Source of the DNA: Paenibacillus sp. 481
GTDB taxonomy: Bacteria; Bacillota; Bacilli; Paenibacillales; Paenibacillaceae
Length of the DNA stretch: 64,000 nucleotides
Assembly: GCF_021223605.1 (NCBI RefSeq)
Contig: NZ_CP075175.1
Location: 4,915,501 to 4,979,500, forward strand
Direction: 5' to 3'
Below, piece after piece: positions 51,513 to 62,468 of the stretch. The notes beneath the pieces are model-generated. The model saw nothing but the letters and a program-made list of their open reading frames with translations. It was not told where the DNA came from and made no database searches. Made by a program: the position numbers and the translations under genes. The first letter of the stretch is position 1; every line of letters begins with the position of its first letter.

Positions 51513-52757
51513 ATGATGAGAAAAGCATTCTATTTTCCAGGGCAAGGTTCACAGTATGTTGGCATGGGAAAAGCACTGTGTGAAAATTCTAAAATCGCTT
51601 CAGATGTATTCGCTGAAGCAAGTGATGCGTTGTCACTTGATCTAAAGAAGTTGTGTTTTGAAGGTGACCAAGCGAATTTAACATTAACACATAATGCCCA
51701 GCCTGCGATTCTAACTACAAGTGTAGCCATGTTTCGTGTATTGATGGATAGGCATATGATTAAACCCGACTTAATGGCTGGACATAGTTTAGGTGAGATT
51801 ACTGCACTCACTTGCGCAGGTGCCATTGATTTTGCCGATGCTGTTAAAATTGTGCGCAAACGGGGAGAGTTGATGCAAGAAGCGATTGCACCGGAAGCAG
51901 GTTGCATGGTGTCCGTCTTGATGCGTGATGTGGAGAAACTTGAGCATATTTGTCGTTCGGTTACTCAATTAAACGAAGTCGTAAGTATCTCAAATTATAA
52001 TTCACGCACGCAAACCGTTATTTCTGGACATCGTAAATCTGTTGAGCAAGTTGTAAATGTACTGAATGAAGAGGGGATAAAATCGGTTTATCTCAATGTA
52101 AGTGCTCCTTTTCATTGTAGCATTATGCAACCGGTCGCAACGCTCTTTGAAGAAGAACTTCATAAATACCAATTTAATCATTTTACAATACCTGTACTTT
52201 CTAACGTAACAGCTAAGCCTTACCTTAGCAGTGAGGATATCATCCCTAATCTTACAGCGCAAATTTACACACCTGTTCGCTGGGTAGACTGCATGCTCTA
52301 TGCTAAAAAATATATGATCAAGTACGGTGTGGAAGTAGGTCCGGGACACGTACTTAAAAAATTGATGAATAACATTTTCGGTGACACGCCTATATTTGCG
52401 TATGACCATATTGATGATATCGAAAAACTTGAAAAACAGATTCAGGATACGGCTATTCCGTTTTTGTCCAGAAGTTTAGGTATTTTTGCGGCTACCCGTA
52501 ATCATAATTGGGATAGTGAACAATATCAACGAGGGGTTATTGAACCTTATAACAAGTTAAATGCACTTCAGAGCGAGATTGAGAAGGAAGGAAGAGCTGC
52601 TACTGAAGATGAGATGCAACAGGCTATTACGATGCTACTAATGATGTTCGAAACGAAGCAAACAAGCCGGGAAGAACAGATCGCAAGATTAAAAGAGTTA
52701 TTCAGAGATTCCAATACAGAAACCATGTTCGAGCATTTTGATTACAATGCAATTTAA
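51513..52757 (+). CDS. Trans-acting malonyl acyltransferase
   Basis: This 414-residue enzyme should load malonyl units from CoA onto the carrier domains of the AT-less PKS proteins. It has the oxyanion motif PGQGSQYVGMG, Ser92 in GHSLGE, Arg117 for the malonyl carboxylate and catalytic His201 in SAPFHC. A C-terminal extension of about 90 residues beyond the usual AT length is shared with the inactive homologue at 48498. Two ATG codons open the frame and no good ribosome site is visible, so translation may be coupled to the preceding gene 29 bp away. Confidence 0.92.
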   Translation: MMRKAFYFPGQGSQYVGMGKALCENSKIASDVFAEASDALSLDLKKLCFEGDQANLTLTHNAQPAILTTSVAMFRVLMDRHMIKPDLMAGHSLGEITALTCAGAIDFADAVKIVRKRGELMQEAIAPEAGCMVSVLMRDVEKLEHICRSVTQLNEVVSISNYNSRTQTVISGHRKSVEQVVNVLNEEGIKSVYLNVSAPFHCSIMQPVATLFEEELHKYQFNHFTIPVLSNVTAKPYLSSEDIIPNLTAQIYTPVRWVDCMLYAKKYMIKYGVEVGPGHVLKKLMNNIFGDTPIFAYDHIDDIEKLEKQIQDTAIPFLSRSLGIFAATRNHNWDSEQYQRGVIEPYNKLNALQSEIEKEGRAATEDEMQQAITMLLMMFETKQTSREEQIARLKELFRDSNTETMFEHFDYNAI

Positions 52758-52777
52758 CAAAAGAAGGGGGCTATCCA

Positions 52778-55700
52778 GTGGATTTGAATATGATCAAGCA
52801 AATACCGTATTCGCCATCCGATTCCGATTGTCATGAACCTTCTGTCCAGGATATAGCGATCATTGGTTTACATGCACAGGTTGGAAAAGCCAACAATGTT
52901 CAAGAGTTTTGGGATTATATCCGTAATGGGATGGATTTGGTCACTGATTTTCCGCAACAACGGTATGAGGATGCGGTTCGATCATATCAATACATGCACC
53001 AGAAGGAAATACCTGAAGGTTTAGGACAATCTGCTTATATGGACCGAATCGATTTATTCGATCCAAGTGTATTTAATATCTCACCTCGGGAAGCTGAGTT
53101 TATGGATCCAGCGCAGCGTATGTTTTTGGAGTCGGCTTGGACAGCGCTTGAGGATGCCGGCTATGGTGGCGGTTGTTTAAAAGGAAGTCCGACAGGTGTG
53201 TTTGTAGGCTATACAAGTCCGCCTGATGCCTACCGTTCGTTGCTGAAAGAGAATGATGCGCATACGTACGGAATTTCAGTTTCTGGAAATGTGGATGCCA
53301 TTATCGCAAGTAGAATCAGCTACATATTAAATCTAAAAGGGCCGGCAATTAATATTGATACGACTTGCTCATCCTCTTTGGTAGCTGTGCATACGGCTTG
53401 TGAGCAAATTAAAAATGGTAGCATTACAATGGCGATTGCGGGTTCTGTTCGCTTCAGAATGATACCCGCACCTGAAGTAATTGAGAACAAGATGGGAATT
53501 GAATCTTCTTCTTCGAGAACGAAGACGTTTAACTATGATGCAGACGGTACAGGTACAGGAGAAGGTGTTGTATGTTTTATCCTGAAGTCGTTACGCGATG
53601 CAGTCCGCGACCGCGATCATATTTATGCGGTTATTAAAGGAGGAAGTGTCAACCAAGATGGAGCTTCGGTTGGCATAACTGCACCAAATGCTGAGGCTCA
53701 AGAATCTGTCATAAGAGGGGCATGGAAAGACGCTCGCATCAATCCTGAGACGATATCATATATTGAAGCGCATGGTACAGCAACAAAACTTGGCGATCCT
53801 GTGGAAATTAACGGAATAGAACGTGCGTTCAGCCGAGTGACGGACAAGAAACAATTTTGTGCAATCGGATCTGTAAAAAGTAACGTGGGTCACCTTGATA
53901 GTGCAGCAGGAGCGGTAGGGCTACTTAAAGCAGTATTAATGCTGAAGCATAAGCAATTACCTCCAACGCTTCACTTCACAGCACCTAACCAAAAGATAAA
54001 TTTTTCATCATCACCTGTTTATGTTAATGATAAGTTACGTTATTGGGAGTCGTCGCATTATCCAAGACGATGTGGCATTAGCTCCTTCGGCATGAGCGGA
54101 ACAAACTGCCATGTCATCTTAGAAGAAGCCCCACAAGTAGAAAGTGTAACATACAGTCCAGAACAGTCTCGAATATTTACCGTTTCAGCCAAAGATGAGC
54201 AGACTGTTCGCCGTTACATTGAGCAGTATAAGCAATACTTAAAGCAAATGCCAAACTGCAATCTTGATGATTTATGCTATACCGCGAATGTCGGGAGAGT
54301 TCATTTTGAATGTCGTTTTGCGATGATTCTTCATTCTCCGGATGATCTTTTTGCGATTAGTTTCACACAAAATGTTACCGATAACCGATATGTCTATGGC
54401 CAGCATAAAATAACGGATTCCGATATTACGGATGGATATATTCATCGCAATACGGTGCAATTACTGTCGCAAAAAGCTGCTGAAATCACGCAGCAAATTA
54501 TTCATGAGTCGGACGAAGAGCAATATAAGGGCTTATTAAATGCATTAATGGCACTATATGTCCAAGGTGCGACTATTGACTGGGAACAATTATATGGCAG
54601 AGAAGAACGACGTAAGTTGAGCATTCCTACTTATCCGTTCGATCACAAAAGATATTGGATTTCGTTACCGTCGAGACAAGAAAAACCATTATTTGAATCT
54701 CGCAAAGAGAATCTACATCCATTAGTTCATACATGTGTGTTAGATACCCATCGTATGCATGTATATATGACAAAGATGAATGTTGAACAATGTTGGGAAT
54801 TAAAATGTCATATGATAAATGGTGTTCATGTTTTACCTGGCACTGTTTTTTTTGAAATGGCCGTATTCGTTAGTACTCGCTATTTAAAACATGCTCAATT
54901 TGATATTGAGAATCTATTATATTGTGTTCCTTTTGCTTGTGGCAGGGATGAAACTCGTACGATTCATACCATCATAAAAGAAGAGCATGGTGTCATTACA
55001 GTAAATTGCTTTAGTAAAAACGATCAGGAAAGTGAATGGATCCATCATTTAGAAGTGTCTGTGCGCGGAAGAAAACATGCAGCCCCTAAAAATATGTCAA
55101 TTGACATCCCTTCCATTATAGCTCGTTCTGAGGTAATGGATAGGCATACATCATTGGCACCTAAAACAATTGTAGAAATTAAGGGGAATAAGTGGAACAA
55201 TCTATCGGCCCTTTATAAAAATGATACAGAACTTTTACTTTATTTCTCAGTTGATAAGGCCTTACTAACAGAATTGGATCAATATATACTGTTTCCGTCT
55301 TTACTTGATCCGGCCATTAATTCTGGAAATTTGATTATTAATGATGTCTTTTTACCGTTCTCCTGTGAACAAGCACGCTTCTATCAACCTCTTCCGGCTA
55401 GAATGTATAGCTATATTAAACTAAAAGAGCAAGATCGTGTAACGGAGGAGTTTGCGGCTTTTGACGTCACGCTACTGGACGAGGATGGTCGTATCATTGG
55501 GGAGCTGAACAATTATGTTATTAAAAAAATCCATGATGAGGAGAACTTTATGAAGTCATCCCAACATCAGTATAGAACGACACACTGGATTGCTTGCCCT
55601 GACCCCTTTGATAAAGTGGTGAATGTTGTGAAGGAAGACGATTGCATACTCATCATGTATCGTCGAGAGCAACTCAATTCGTCTTTGATGTTGCAGATGC

Positions 55701-57448
55701 GACAGTACTTTGGAAAGCGGATGATAGCTGTAGAGTTAGGAGAGGCATGTGATTTTGATACCATTCTATCTTCATTGGCGAAGGAGAATATTAAATATAT
55801 TGTTCATATTGCTTCGCTTATGTATGAAGAGGTGCAAACAGCCTCACAGCTTGTAACTGAGATGGAGTTGCTCTTCAAAAGCACATTTAATTTGATAAAG
55901 GAATTACTTAACCAAGATGTTCGTCATTCCATAAACTTGGTTATGTTCACCTCAAATGCAACGAAAGTAACTGGTGAGGAAGAATGGATTCAACCATTGA
56001 GCTACGGATTGAGTGGTATGGTCAATTCGATTGGCAGAGAGTATGCGAACATAAAGACACGCGTAATAGATATTGATAACGATACGTCGGCAGACGTTCT
56101 TATCGAAGACATGCTTAGTAATGAATCGTTGCATGCTGTGTCCTATCGAAAAAATGTGAAGTATATGCAACAACTTAACAATGTCACACAGGGAACAACT
56201 CTTGATGGTGAACAAATGACGTTAATTGATAACGGGGTTTATATCATCACAGGTGGGTTAGGCGGCATGGGGTTAGCCATGGCCCAATACTTATTCCACC
56301 TTAATCCAACTATACATATTGTATTACTTAATAGAACTTATTCAAGAGATACGTTTTCGCATCTATCGGATTCTACTGATCCAGTTCTGCGCAAGAAACT
56401 GGAGCAGGTGCAAAGCCTTTGGTCTCAAGAGCATTCATTGGATATTGTGCAGGTCGATATTGCTGACTATGAACAAATGGATGATGTAATACAGCAATTA
56501 CGAGAAGCACATGGAGCGATCCGTGGGGTGATACATGCTGCGGGTATTGCTGGAGATGGGTTCATTATGAATAAGACATGGCAAACGTATGAATCGGTCT
56601 TAAGCCCGAAAATTGCCGGAACCTGGATATTGCATGAACTGACACGCGAGGATCCATTAAGCTTTTTTGTGATGTGTTCTTCTTACTCCTCCATATTTGG
56701 TTCAGCAGGACAAAGCGATTATGTCGCTGCGAATGCGTTTATGGATAGTTTTTCATATTACCGCCGTGCATTAGGGTTGCCAAGTTTGACCATCAACTGG
56801 ACAGGGTGGCGTGAATCAGGGATGGCGGCAGCAAGTGGTATACGCGAAGATGGGGTGTATGTGCGATTCCTTGATGATGAAGAAGGAGCCGCCGCGTTCT
56901 GGCATGCCTTAAAAACAAAGCTGCCACAGGTACTGATCGGAGATATTGATTATAAAGCATTAGAAATGGAACACGACAAACTTATCATCAGTTTGTTTGC
57001 GAATAGTAGCAATCATAGAGGTAACGATCAGAGTCATCGGAGTAAGAGAACTAACCCCGAGGATAAAGAGATTGTTGTGATCGGGAAGAGTATGAGCGAT
57101 ATTACTGACATTGAAAGAAATGTAATCTACGCTTGGTCACAAACTCTCGGCACAGATCAAGTAGATATCCATGCTAAGTTTTTTGAATCGGGTGGCAATT
57201 CATTGCTTGCTGCATATCTTCAAAAAGAACTGGATAAGTTCTACCCCGGTATCATCGTGATTACGGATATGTTTGTGTATTCTACAGTAGTAGAAATCGC
57301 GCAACATATAGAGAAAAAGACAACGAAGAGCGACAAGATAACGATCAAGGAAGAAAGTGGTAGTGACATAGAGGATATGTTAGACCAATTCGTTGCAGGT
57401 GATATGAATATGGAGCAGGTGCTAGCGCTGCTGGATAAGCGCAATTAA
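52778..57448 (+). CDS. Trans-AT polyketide synthase, KS-DH-KR-ACP
   Basis: This 1556-residue enzyme carries one elongation module with no AT. The start is GTG after AAGAAGGGGG. Domains: KS (25-450; Cys197, His332 in EAHGTAT, His372 in SNVGHLD), post-KS linker, DH (about 646-915; His678 in HxxxGxxxxP, Asp844), KR (1150-1345; GGLGGMG, Tyr1315 in GQSDYVAAN), ACP (1445-1500; Ser1475 in GGNSL). The C-terminal helices (MLDQFVAGDMNMEQVLALL) look like a docking element. The complete set of residues predicts condensation, ketoreduction and dehydration to an alkene. The next PKS gene begins 16 bp later. Confidence 0.93.
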   Translation: MDLNMIKQIPYSPSDSDCHEPSVQDIAIIGLHAQVGKANNVQEFWDYIRNGMDLVTDFPQQRYEDAVRSYQYMHQKEIPEGLGQSAYMDRIDLFDPSVFNISPREAEFMDPAQRMFLESAWTALEDAGYGGGCLKGSPTGVFVGYTSPPDAYRSLLKENDAHTYGISVSGNVDAIIASRISYILNLKGPAINIDTTCSSSLVAVHTACEQIKNGSITMAIAGSVRFRMIPAPEVIENKMGIESSSSRTKTFNYDADGTGTGEGVVCFILKSLRDAVRDRDHIYAVIKGGSVNQDGASVGITAPNAEAQESVIRGAWKDARINPETISYIEAHGTATKLGDPVEINGIERAFSRVTDKKQFCAIGSVKSNVGHLDSAAGAVGLLKAVLMLKHKQLPPTLHFTAPNQKINFSSSPVYVNDKLRYWESSHYPRRCGISSFGMSGTNCHVILEEAPQVESVTYSPEQSRIFTVSAKDEQTVRRYIEQYKQYLKQMPNCNLDDLCYTANVGRVHFECRFAMILHSPDDLFAISFTQNVTDNRYVYGQHKITDSDITDGYIHRNTVQLLSQKAAEITQQIIHESDEEQYKGLLNALMALYVQGATIDWEQLYGREERRKLSIPTYPFDHKRYWISLPSRQEKPLFESRKENLHPLVHTCVLDTHRMHVYMTKMNVEQCWELKCHMINGVHVLPGTVFFEMAVFVSTRYLKHAQFDIENLLYCVPFACGRDETRTIHTIIKEEHGVITVNCFSKNDQESEWIHHLEVSVRGRKHAAPKNMSIDIPSIIARSEVMDRHTSLAPKTIVEIKGNKWNNLSALYKNDTELLLYFSVDKALLTELDQYILFPSLLDPAINSGNLIINDVFLPFSCEQARFYQPLPARMYSYIKLKEQDRVTEEFAAFDVTLLDEDGRIIGELNNYVIKKIHDEENFMKSSQHQYRTTHWIACPDPFDKVVNVVKEDDCILIMYRREQLNSSLMLQMRQYFGKRMIAVELGEACDFDTILSSLAKENIKYIVHIASLMYEEVQTASQLVTEMELLFKSTFNLIKELLNQDVRHSINLVMFTSNATKVTGEEEWIQPLSYGLSGMVNSIGREYANIKTRVIDIDNDTSADVLIEDMLSNESLHAVSYRKNVKYMQQLNNVTQGTTLDGEQMTLIDNGVYIITGGLGGMGLAMAQYLFHLNPTIHIVLLNRTYSRDTFSHLSDSTDPVLRKKLEQVQSLWSQEHSLDIVQVDIADYEQMDDVIQQLREAHGAIRGVIHAAGIAGDGFIMNKTWQTYESVLSPKIAGTWILHELTREDPLSFFVMCSSYSSIFGSAGQSDYVAANAFMDSFSYYRRALGLPSLTINWTGWRESGMAAASGIREDGVYVRFLDDEEGAAAFWHALKTKLPQVLIGDIDYKALEMEHDKLIISLFANSSNHRGNDQSHRSKRTNPEDKEIVVIGKSMSDITDIERNVIYAWSQTLGTDQVDIHAKFFESGGNSLLAAYLQKELDKFYPGIIVITDMFVYSTVVEIAQHIEKKTTKSDKITIKEESGSDIEDMLDQFVAGDMNMEQVLALLDKRN

Positions 57449-57464
57449 AAGGAGGGATTTAGCT

Positions 57465-60400
57465 ATGAATACTGTGAAGAAATTTATTTTAGAACAACTC
57501 AGCAAGAAGCATATTTCCCAAACAGAAGCAGTAAGTTTGTTAGCGAAACTTCAACAAAATGAAGAAGACGAATTAACCGAAATAGCGGTCATTGGCGTTG
57601 CAAACAGGTTGCCTATGTCAAAAAATGCAGGGGAATACTGGGATAATTTAGTAAATGGTAGGTTGTGCTTTGTACCGAAACCTGAAGATAGACTCGTTTT
57701 TGACGAGATGATCTTAAAGAATATTGCTTTTGGCGAGTATATCGGCTATACACCTTCGCCAGAAAATTATGACAAACTTGAACAGTTTCAAGGTGGTTAT
57801 ATTACGGATTGGGATAAATTTGATGCCGCCTTTTTCGGGATTCCTCCACGGGAAGCGCGCTATATCGAACCTGAGCAAAGGGTATTCATGGAAGCTGCGG
57901 TGACAGCAATCGAAGATGCCGGTTATAGCATTCCGGCGATAACCAATTCGAACATGGGTGTATTTGTAGGAAAAGATCAAACAAACTCTATCCACTATAA
58001 ATACCTGACCGAAGATGATCAGATGAAACTAAGTGGATTTTGGAGTGGTATCTTAGCAAGTCGTATTAGCTATACGTTTAACTTAAAAGGGCCAGCTTTC
58101 ATCGTTGATACTGCCTGCTCTTCCGGACTTGTCGCCATACATGAAGCGTGTAGTGCGCTTCGCAATCAAGAGTGTGATATGGCACTAGCCGGTGGGATTA
58201 ACCTCGGCATCGCTGGTCTAAATATGCAAGATAGTGCTAACAAGGAAACATCAGATGAGGATATGAATATTATGGACTCCGTCCAATCCACAGATTATCT
58301 CATCCGCACCTTCGATAAGAAGAGTAGTGGTACAGTGTTCTCTGAGGGTGTAGTTGTTTTCTTATTGAAGCCACTAAAGAAAGCGATAAAAGATGGCGAC
58401 CACATTTATGGTGTGATAAAGGGGAGCTCAGTAAACAATGATGGGGCTTCAAACGGTATCACTGCTCCGAATCCCCTTGCTCAGGAGGAAGTCATCATTA
58501 ATGCGTGGAAAAGAGCTAACGTTTCACCTGAATCTATCAGTTACGTTGAGACACATGGTACTGGAACGTTGCTCGGTGACCCGATTGAAGTTACTGGCTT
58601 ATCTAATGCTTTTTCAAAATTCACGGATAAAAAGCAATTCTGTGGAATTGGTTCTGTGAAAACAAACATTGGACATTCGGTCGGTGCTGCCGGCCCAGCA
58701 AATCTATTAAAAGTTCTTCTATCTATGAAACATCGGATGTTACCACCGAGTCTTCATTTTGAGGAGACGAATCCATACATTAATTTTATCAATTCACCAT
58801 TATATGTAGTCGACAAATGCATGGACTGGGATAGCGGGGAAATGCCGCTGCGAGCAGGAATAAGTGCATTTGGTTTTAGTGGAACCAATTGCCACCTTAT
58901 CGTGGAAGAATATAAGGATTCTGATCGGTTACCAGACCCGACTTCAAATCATGTACTTTCTCTATCGGCAAAAACTGAGACCGCTTTAAAAAGCCTAATT
59001 CATAACTATGAACAATTTCTTGAGAACGAACAAGATATACCGATGGGTAACCTATGCTATACGGCGAACACGGGCCGGGGGCATTATACATATCGAATCG
59101 CTATTGTCTTCAATACTCTCAAAGACTTAAGAGAAAAACTTACTATTCTGAACAAAAATGATTTGAAAAATATGGTCAATCATGGAATTCACTATGGAAA
59201 AAATCATGTCGTATCGGATAAGCGGCAAAGTATAAATGAAGGCGATATTTCAACTAGTGAGCTAAATCGCATAACACAAGAAGCGCAAAACCTTGTATTA
59301 ACAGGGAGCGATTTAGGTGAAAATAGTTCACAACTTTCCCAGCTTTGTGAGCTTTATGTGAAAGGAGCCACAGTTGATTGGAAACAGTTGTATCAAAATG
59401 GCGCCTATAAGCGCGTTTCTTTACCAACATATCCATTTGATAGAACGCATTATTGGGCTGAACCGGTTACAGCGGCACAATCTATTCTTAGGAAACCGGA
59501 TAGTACGAAATTACATCCGCTTGTTCATCACTGTATGGTTGATTCGATGAAGCAAAGTGTGTATCTCATTAATCCCGAACTAGCAAAAGAATGGGTTATT
59601 ACCGACCATAAGCTTATGGGCACCCATCTGCTGGTCGGAACGGCATATCTTGAAATGATTAAAGAAGCATGCCAGCATTGTTTTAACAATGCAAATATTG
59701 TGATTCAGGATCTCGTTTTTATGGCCCCATTGCTATCTTATGAGGGGGATATGGATATCCATATTGTTATTACCCAAAACGACGTTAATGCAGATTTTTC
59801 GGTTGTCTCTAGACGTGAGGAATCGACTGGGGACGTGTGGATAGAACATTCTAAAGGCACGGTTTGTATGCATGATGATGCGCCGTCTAAGCAGTTACCA
59901 TTTTCAGAAATAGAATCAGATCCCGCTTTGAAAAAGTTTAGTATTAAACAAGGCTTAGAAGAAAAAGTGCTAATTAATACTAGTTGGGAGAATGAAAATT
60001 ATTTTGGTGAGCGTTGGGATTCCATCATGAATTTCTTCACCAGAGCAAATGGTGATCGGGATGAAATTATTACCGAGATACAAATTCCAGACAAGTATTT
60101 GTCTGATTTAGACCATTTTTCTTTCCATCCGGCATTGGTTGACAATGCAATTAATATACCTGTGATCCAACTCTATACGGGTGGGCGTAAACTATTGCCT
60201 TTCTCGTATAAAAACTTAAAATTTTATCGCCGAGTTCCGCGTCATTTTTATAGTAAGATTACTATTTTGACGAAAGATAATAACACGGAAGTGTTTACGT
60301 TCCGTGTTTCACTCGTAGATATATCCGGCAATGTTATTGCAGAGGCGGAAGAAGTCACGCTTAGGCAAATTAGCAAAATGAATGAGTTTAATAAGAACGC

Positions 60401-62360
60401 CTATTACGGAATAAACTGGATGTTGCAACCGGCAACGATACAAAAAACTCAGAATGTGCAAGGTGATATATTAGTTTTTTGTGACCAGGGCGAACATTAT
60501 GCTCGTGCACTTGCAAAACGAATCCAGCCTCAAGACAGTCGATTGTTTTTTGTCTCAGTTGGCAAAGAATTTAGCCAAATGGATGAAACCCAGTTTACGG
60601 TTGGTAAAAATGAGGAAGATTATGACAAACTGCTTGCTGCGATTGGTGTGAACAATCTTCGTTCCGTATATCACTTCAGCACTGTTGACTTTGCACGAAC
60701 GGATGTATTGGCGGAGCAATATGGAGAAGAATTACATCAAGGTCTCTATAGTGTGGTTTATTTGACCAGAGCGTTACTTAAAACGATCAGTGATGCTGTC
60801 GATTTTGTATTGTTGACTGACTATGCCCATGAAGTAACAGGGGAAGAAGCTTATATCAAGCCTGCACACGCAGCTTTTCTGGCAGTAACCAAGTCGACGG
60901 TGACAGAGTATCCGGGTCTTCGCTATCGTTGTATCGACATAGATGAAGCAACAGATATGGAGACTGTACTAGATGAGGTGTTGACGGAGAATCCAACCTT
61001 CCGCATCGCATATCGAAACAATCAACGATTCACGGAAGCACTTACTGTGATCGAACCGAAACAAGAATCGATAACGGAGCTGGAAATTAAGCAAACAGGC
61101 GTCTATTTAATTACAGGAGGAACCGGTGGATTAGGGTTGCAAGTGGCAATAGATTTAGGAAATAAGGGAGCGCGAACCATTTGTCTTCTAGCTCGTAAAG
61201 CATTGCCTGACCGGTCAACGTGGCAGACCATACTGTCGAATGGGGATCGTAAACTTAAAACCCTGATTGAATCGATCTTATATCTTGAAAACTTAGGATG
61301 TACCATTTTGCTTCGCTATGCGGATGTTAGTGATATGGCACAAATGGACAGCATTCTATCAGAGCTAAGAGCCGAATATGGCCCTATTCATGGCATTGTC
61401 CACTGCGCTGGTATGGCAGGAGATGGATTCCTGTTTATCAAAAATATGAATGCATTTCATGATGTCATAAGACCAAAGATTAATGGTACGGTAGTATTGG
61501 ACGCTCTGACGAGAGGAGAGAAGCTTGATTTCTTTATCCTGTTTTCTTCGATGACGTCTTTGTTAGGGGGACCGGGGCAAAGTGATTATACTGCAGCGAA
61601 CGCGTTCCTCGATGCATATGCGCCGTACCTTCGGAAAAAAGGTATACCTGCGCAAACTGTGAATTGGCCAGGATGGAGCGAAGTGGGTATGGCGGTAGAT
61701 TATCAGGTTGCTGATGCCGTCACCTTATTCCGTTCACTGGAGACAGAAGTAGCTATTCAGGCGCTAAATGAGATTATAAAGTACGATTTAAGCAATGTAA
61801 TACCAGGGCAAATCAATTATGACGTTCTTCAACAAATAGGGGAGAATCATCTTCCGTTTAAATTATCGGCATGGTTGAAGAAAAATCTTGATCGTCATGT
61901 AAGTCGTCACAATACACAGAAAAAACAAGTAGCAAAACAGACGATTACACCAGAAGATATACAAATTATAGGTAAAAATGATAATTATACGACTACAGAG
62001 AATGAAGTGGCGTTCCGCTATGCTATCGTGTTGGATTTAAGGGAGATTGATATCTATGAGAGTTTTAATTCTCTCGGAGGGGATTCCATTCATGCGATGG
62101 AGCTCTTAAAGGAAATTAATGCGATATATCCTAGAACGATTGATATTACGGATATTTTTACGCACTCTTCCGTAGAAGAATTAGCGGGGCTCATTGATAA
62201 GAAGCGAGGTATCGGTCAAGAACAATCCGATGATAAGGCGATTATTGTACCGAATTATGAATTGTCAGATGACGATATTATGTCCATGTTAGACAATGTG
62301 GAACAAGGCAATGTATCCTCTTTTGATGAAGCGATAAAAGTCATTAAAAATGACAAATAA
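57465..62360 (+). CDS. Trans-AT polyketide synthase, KS-DH-KR-ACP
   Basis: This 1631-residue enzyme carries a second AT-less module. The start follows AAGGAGG. An N-terminal helical docking stretch (1-35) precedes KS (38-485; Cys218, His364, His404), a linker, DH (about 683-970; His715, Asp893), KR (1210-1410; GGTGGLG, Tyr1375) and ACP (1510-1570; Ser1541 in GGDSI), with a C-terminal docking-like tail. In the DH motif HxxxGxxxxP the final Pro is Val724, so dehydration activity is less certain than in the first module. A terminator follows 26 bp after the stop. Confidence 0.93.
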   Translation: MNTVKKFILEQLSKKHISQTEAVSLLAKLQQNEEDELTEIAVIGVANRLPMSKNAGEYWDNLVNGRLCFVPKPEDRLVFDEMILKNIAFGEYIGYTPSPENYDKLEQFQGGYITDWDKFDAAFFGIPPREARYIEPEQRVFMEAAVTAIEDAGYSIPAITNSNMGVFVGKDQTNSIHYKYLTEDDQMKLSGFWSGILASRISYTFNLKGPAFIVDTACSSGLVAIHEACSALRNQECDMALAGGINLGIAGLNMQDSANKETSDEDMNIMDSVQSTDYLIRTFDKKSSGTVFSEGVVVFLLKPLKKAIKDGDHIYGVIKGSSVNNDGASNGITAPNPLAQEEVIINAWKRANVSPESISYVETHGTGTLLGDPIEVTGLSNAFSKFTDKKQFCGIGSVKTNIGHSVGAAGPANLLKVLLSMKHRMLPPSLHFEETNPYINFINSPLYVVDKCMDWDSGEMPLRAGISAFGFSGTNCHLIVEEYKDSDRLPDPTSNHVLSLSAKTETALKSLIHNYEQFLENEQDIPMGNLCYTANTGRGHYTYRIAIVFNTLKDLREKLTILNKNDLKNMVNHGIHYGKNHVVSDKRQSINEGDISTSELNRITQEAQNLVLTGSDLGENSSQLSQLCELYVKGATVDWKQLYQNGAYKRVSLPTYPFDRTHYWAEPVTAAQSILRKPDSTKLHPLVHHCMVDSMKQSVYLINPELAKEWVITDHKLMGTHLLVGTAYLEMIKEACQHCFNNANIVIQDLVFMAPLLSYEGDMDIHIVITQNDVNADFSVVSRREESTGDVWIEHSKGTVCMHDDAPSKQLPFSEIESDPALKKFSIKQGLEEKVLINTSWENENYFGERWDSIMNFFTRANGDRDEIITEIQIPDKYLSDLDHFSFHPALVDNAINIPVIQLYTGGRKLLPFSYKNLKFYRRVPRHFYSKITILTKDNNTEVFTFRVSLVDISGNVIAEAEEVTLRQISKMNEFNKNAYYGINWMLQPATIQKTQNVQGDILVFCDQGEHYARALAKRIQPQDSRLFFVSVGKEFSQMDETQFTVGKNEEDYDKLLAAIGVNNLRSVYHFSTVDFARTDVLAEQYGEELHQGLYSVVYLTRALLKTISDAVDFVLLTDYAHEVTGEEAYIKPAHAAFLAVTKSTVTEYPGLRYRCIDIDEATDMETVLDEVLTENPTFRIAYRNNQRFTEALTVIEPKQESITELEIKQTGVYLITGGTGGLGLQVAIDLGNKGARTICLLARKALPDRSTWQTILSNGDRKLKTLIESILYLENLGCTILLRYADVSDMAQMDSILSELRAEYGPIHGIVHCAGMAGDGFLFIKNMNAFHDVIRPKINGTVVLDALTRGEKLDFFILFSSMTSLLGGPGQSDYTAANAFLDAYAPYLRKKGIPAQTVNWPGWSEVGMAVDYQVADAVTLFRSLETEVAIQALNEIIKYDLSNVIPGQINYDVLQQIGENHLPFKLSAWLKKNLDRHVSRHNTQKKQVAKQTITPEDIQIIGKNDNYTTTENEVAFRYAIVLDLREIDIYESFNSLGGDSIHAMELLKEINAIYPRTIDITDIFTHSSVEELAGLIDKKRGIGQEQSDDKAIIVPNYELSDDDIMSMLDNVEQGNVSSFDEAIKVIKNDK

Positions 62361-62385
62361 ATGATACTTAATGGTATCACTACAG

Positions 62386-62430
62386 AGTGTCGAGAAGGTC
62401 CGATGGACTTTCTCGACACTTTTATTTTTA
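62386..62430 (+). terminator. Terminator after the second PKS gene
   Basis: AGTGTCGAGAAGGTCC (62386-62401) pairs with GGACTTTCTCGACACT (62405-62420), followed by TTTATTTTTA. Genes of the cluster continue beyond it, so it may be partial or read through. Confidence 0.8.
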
Positions 62431-62468
62431 TAGGGAGGGTCTCATCTATTTTAAAAGGAGATAAAAAA

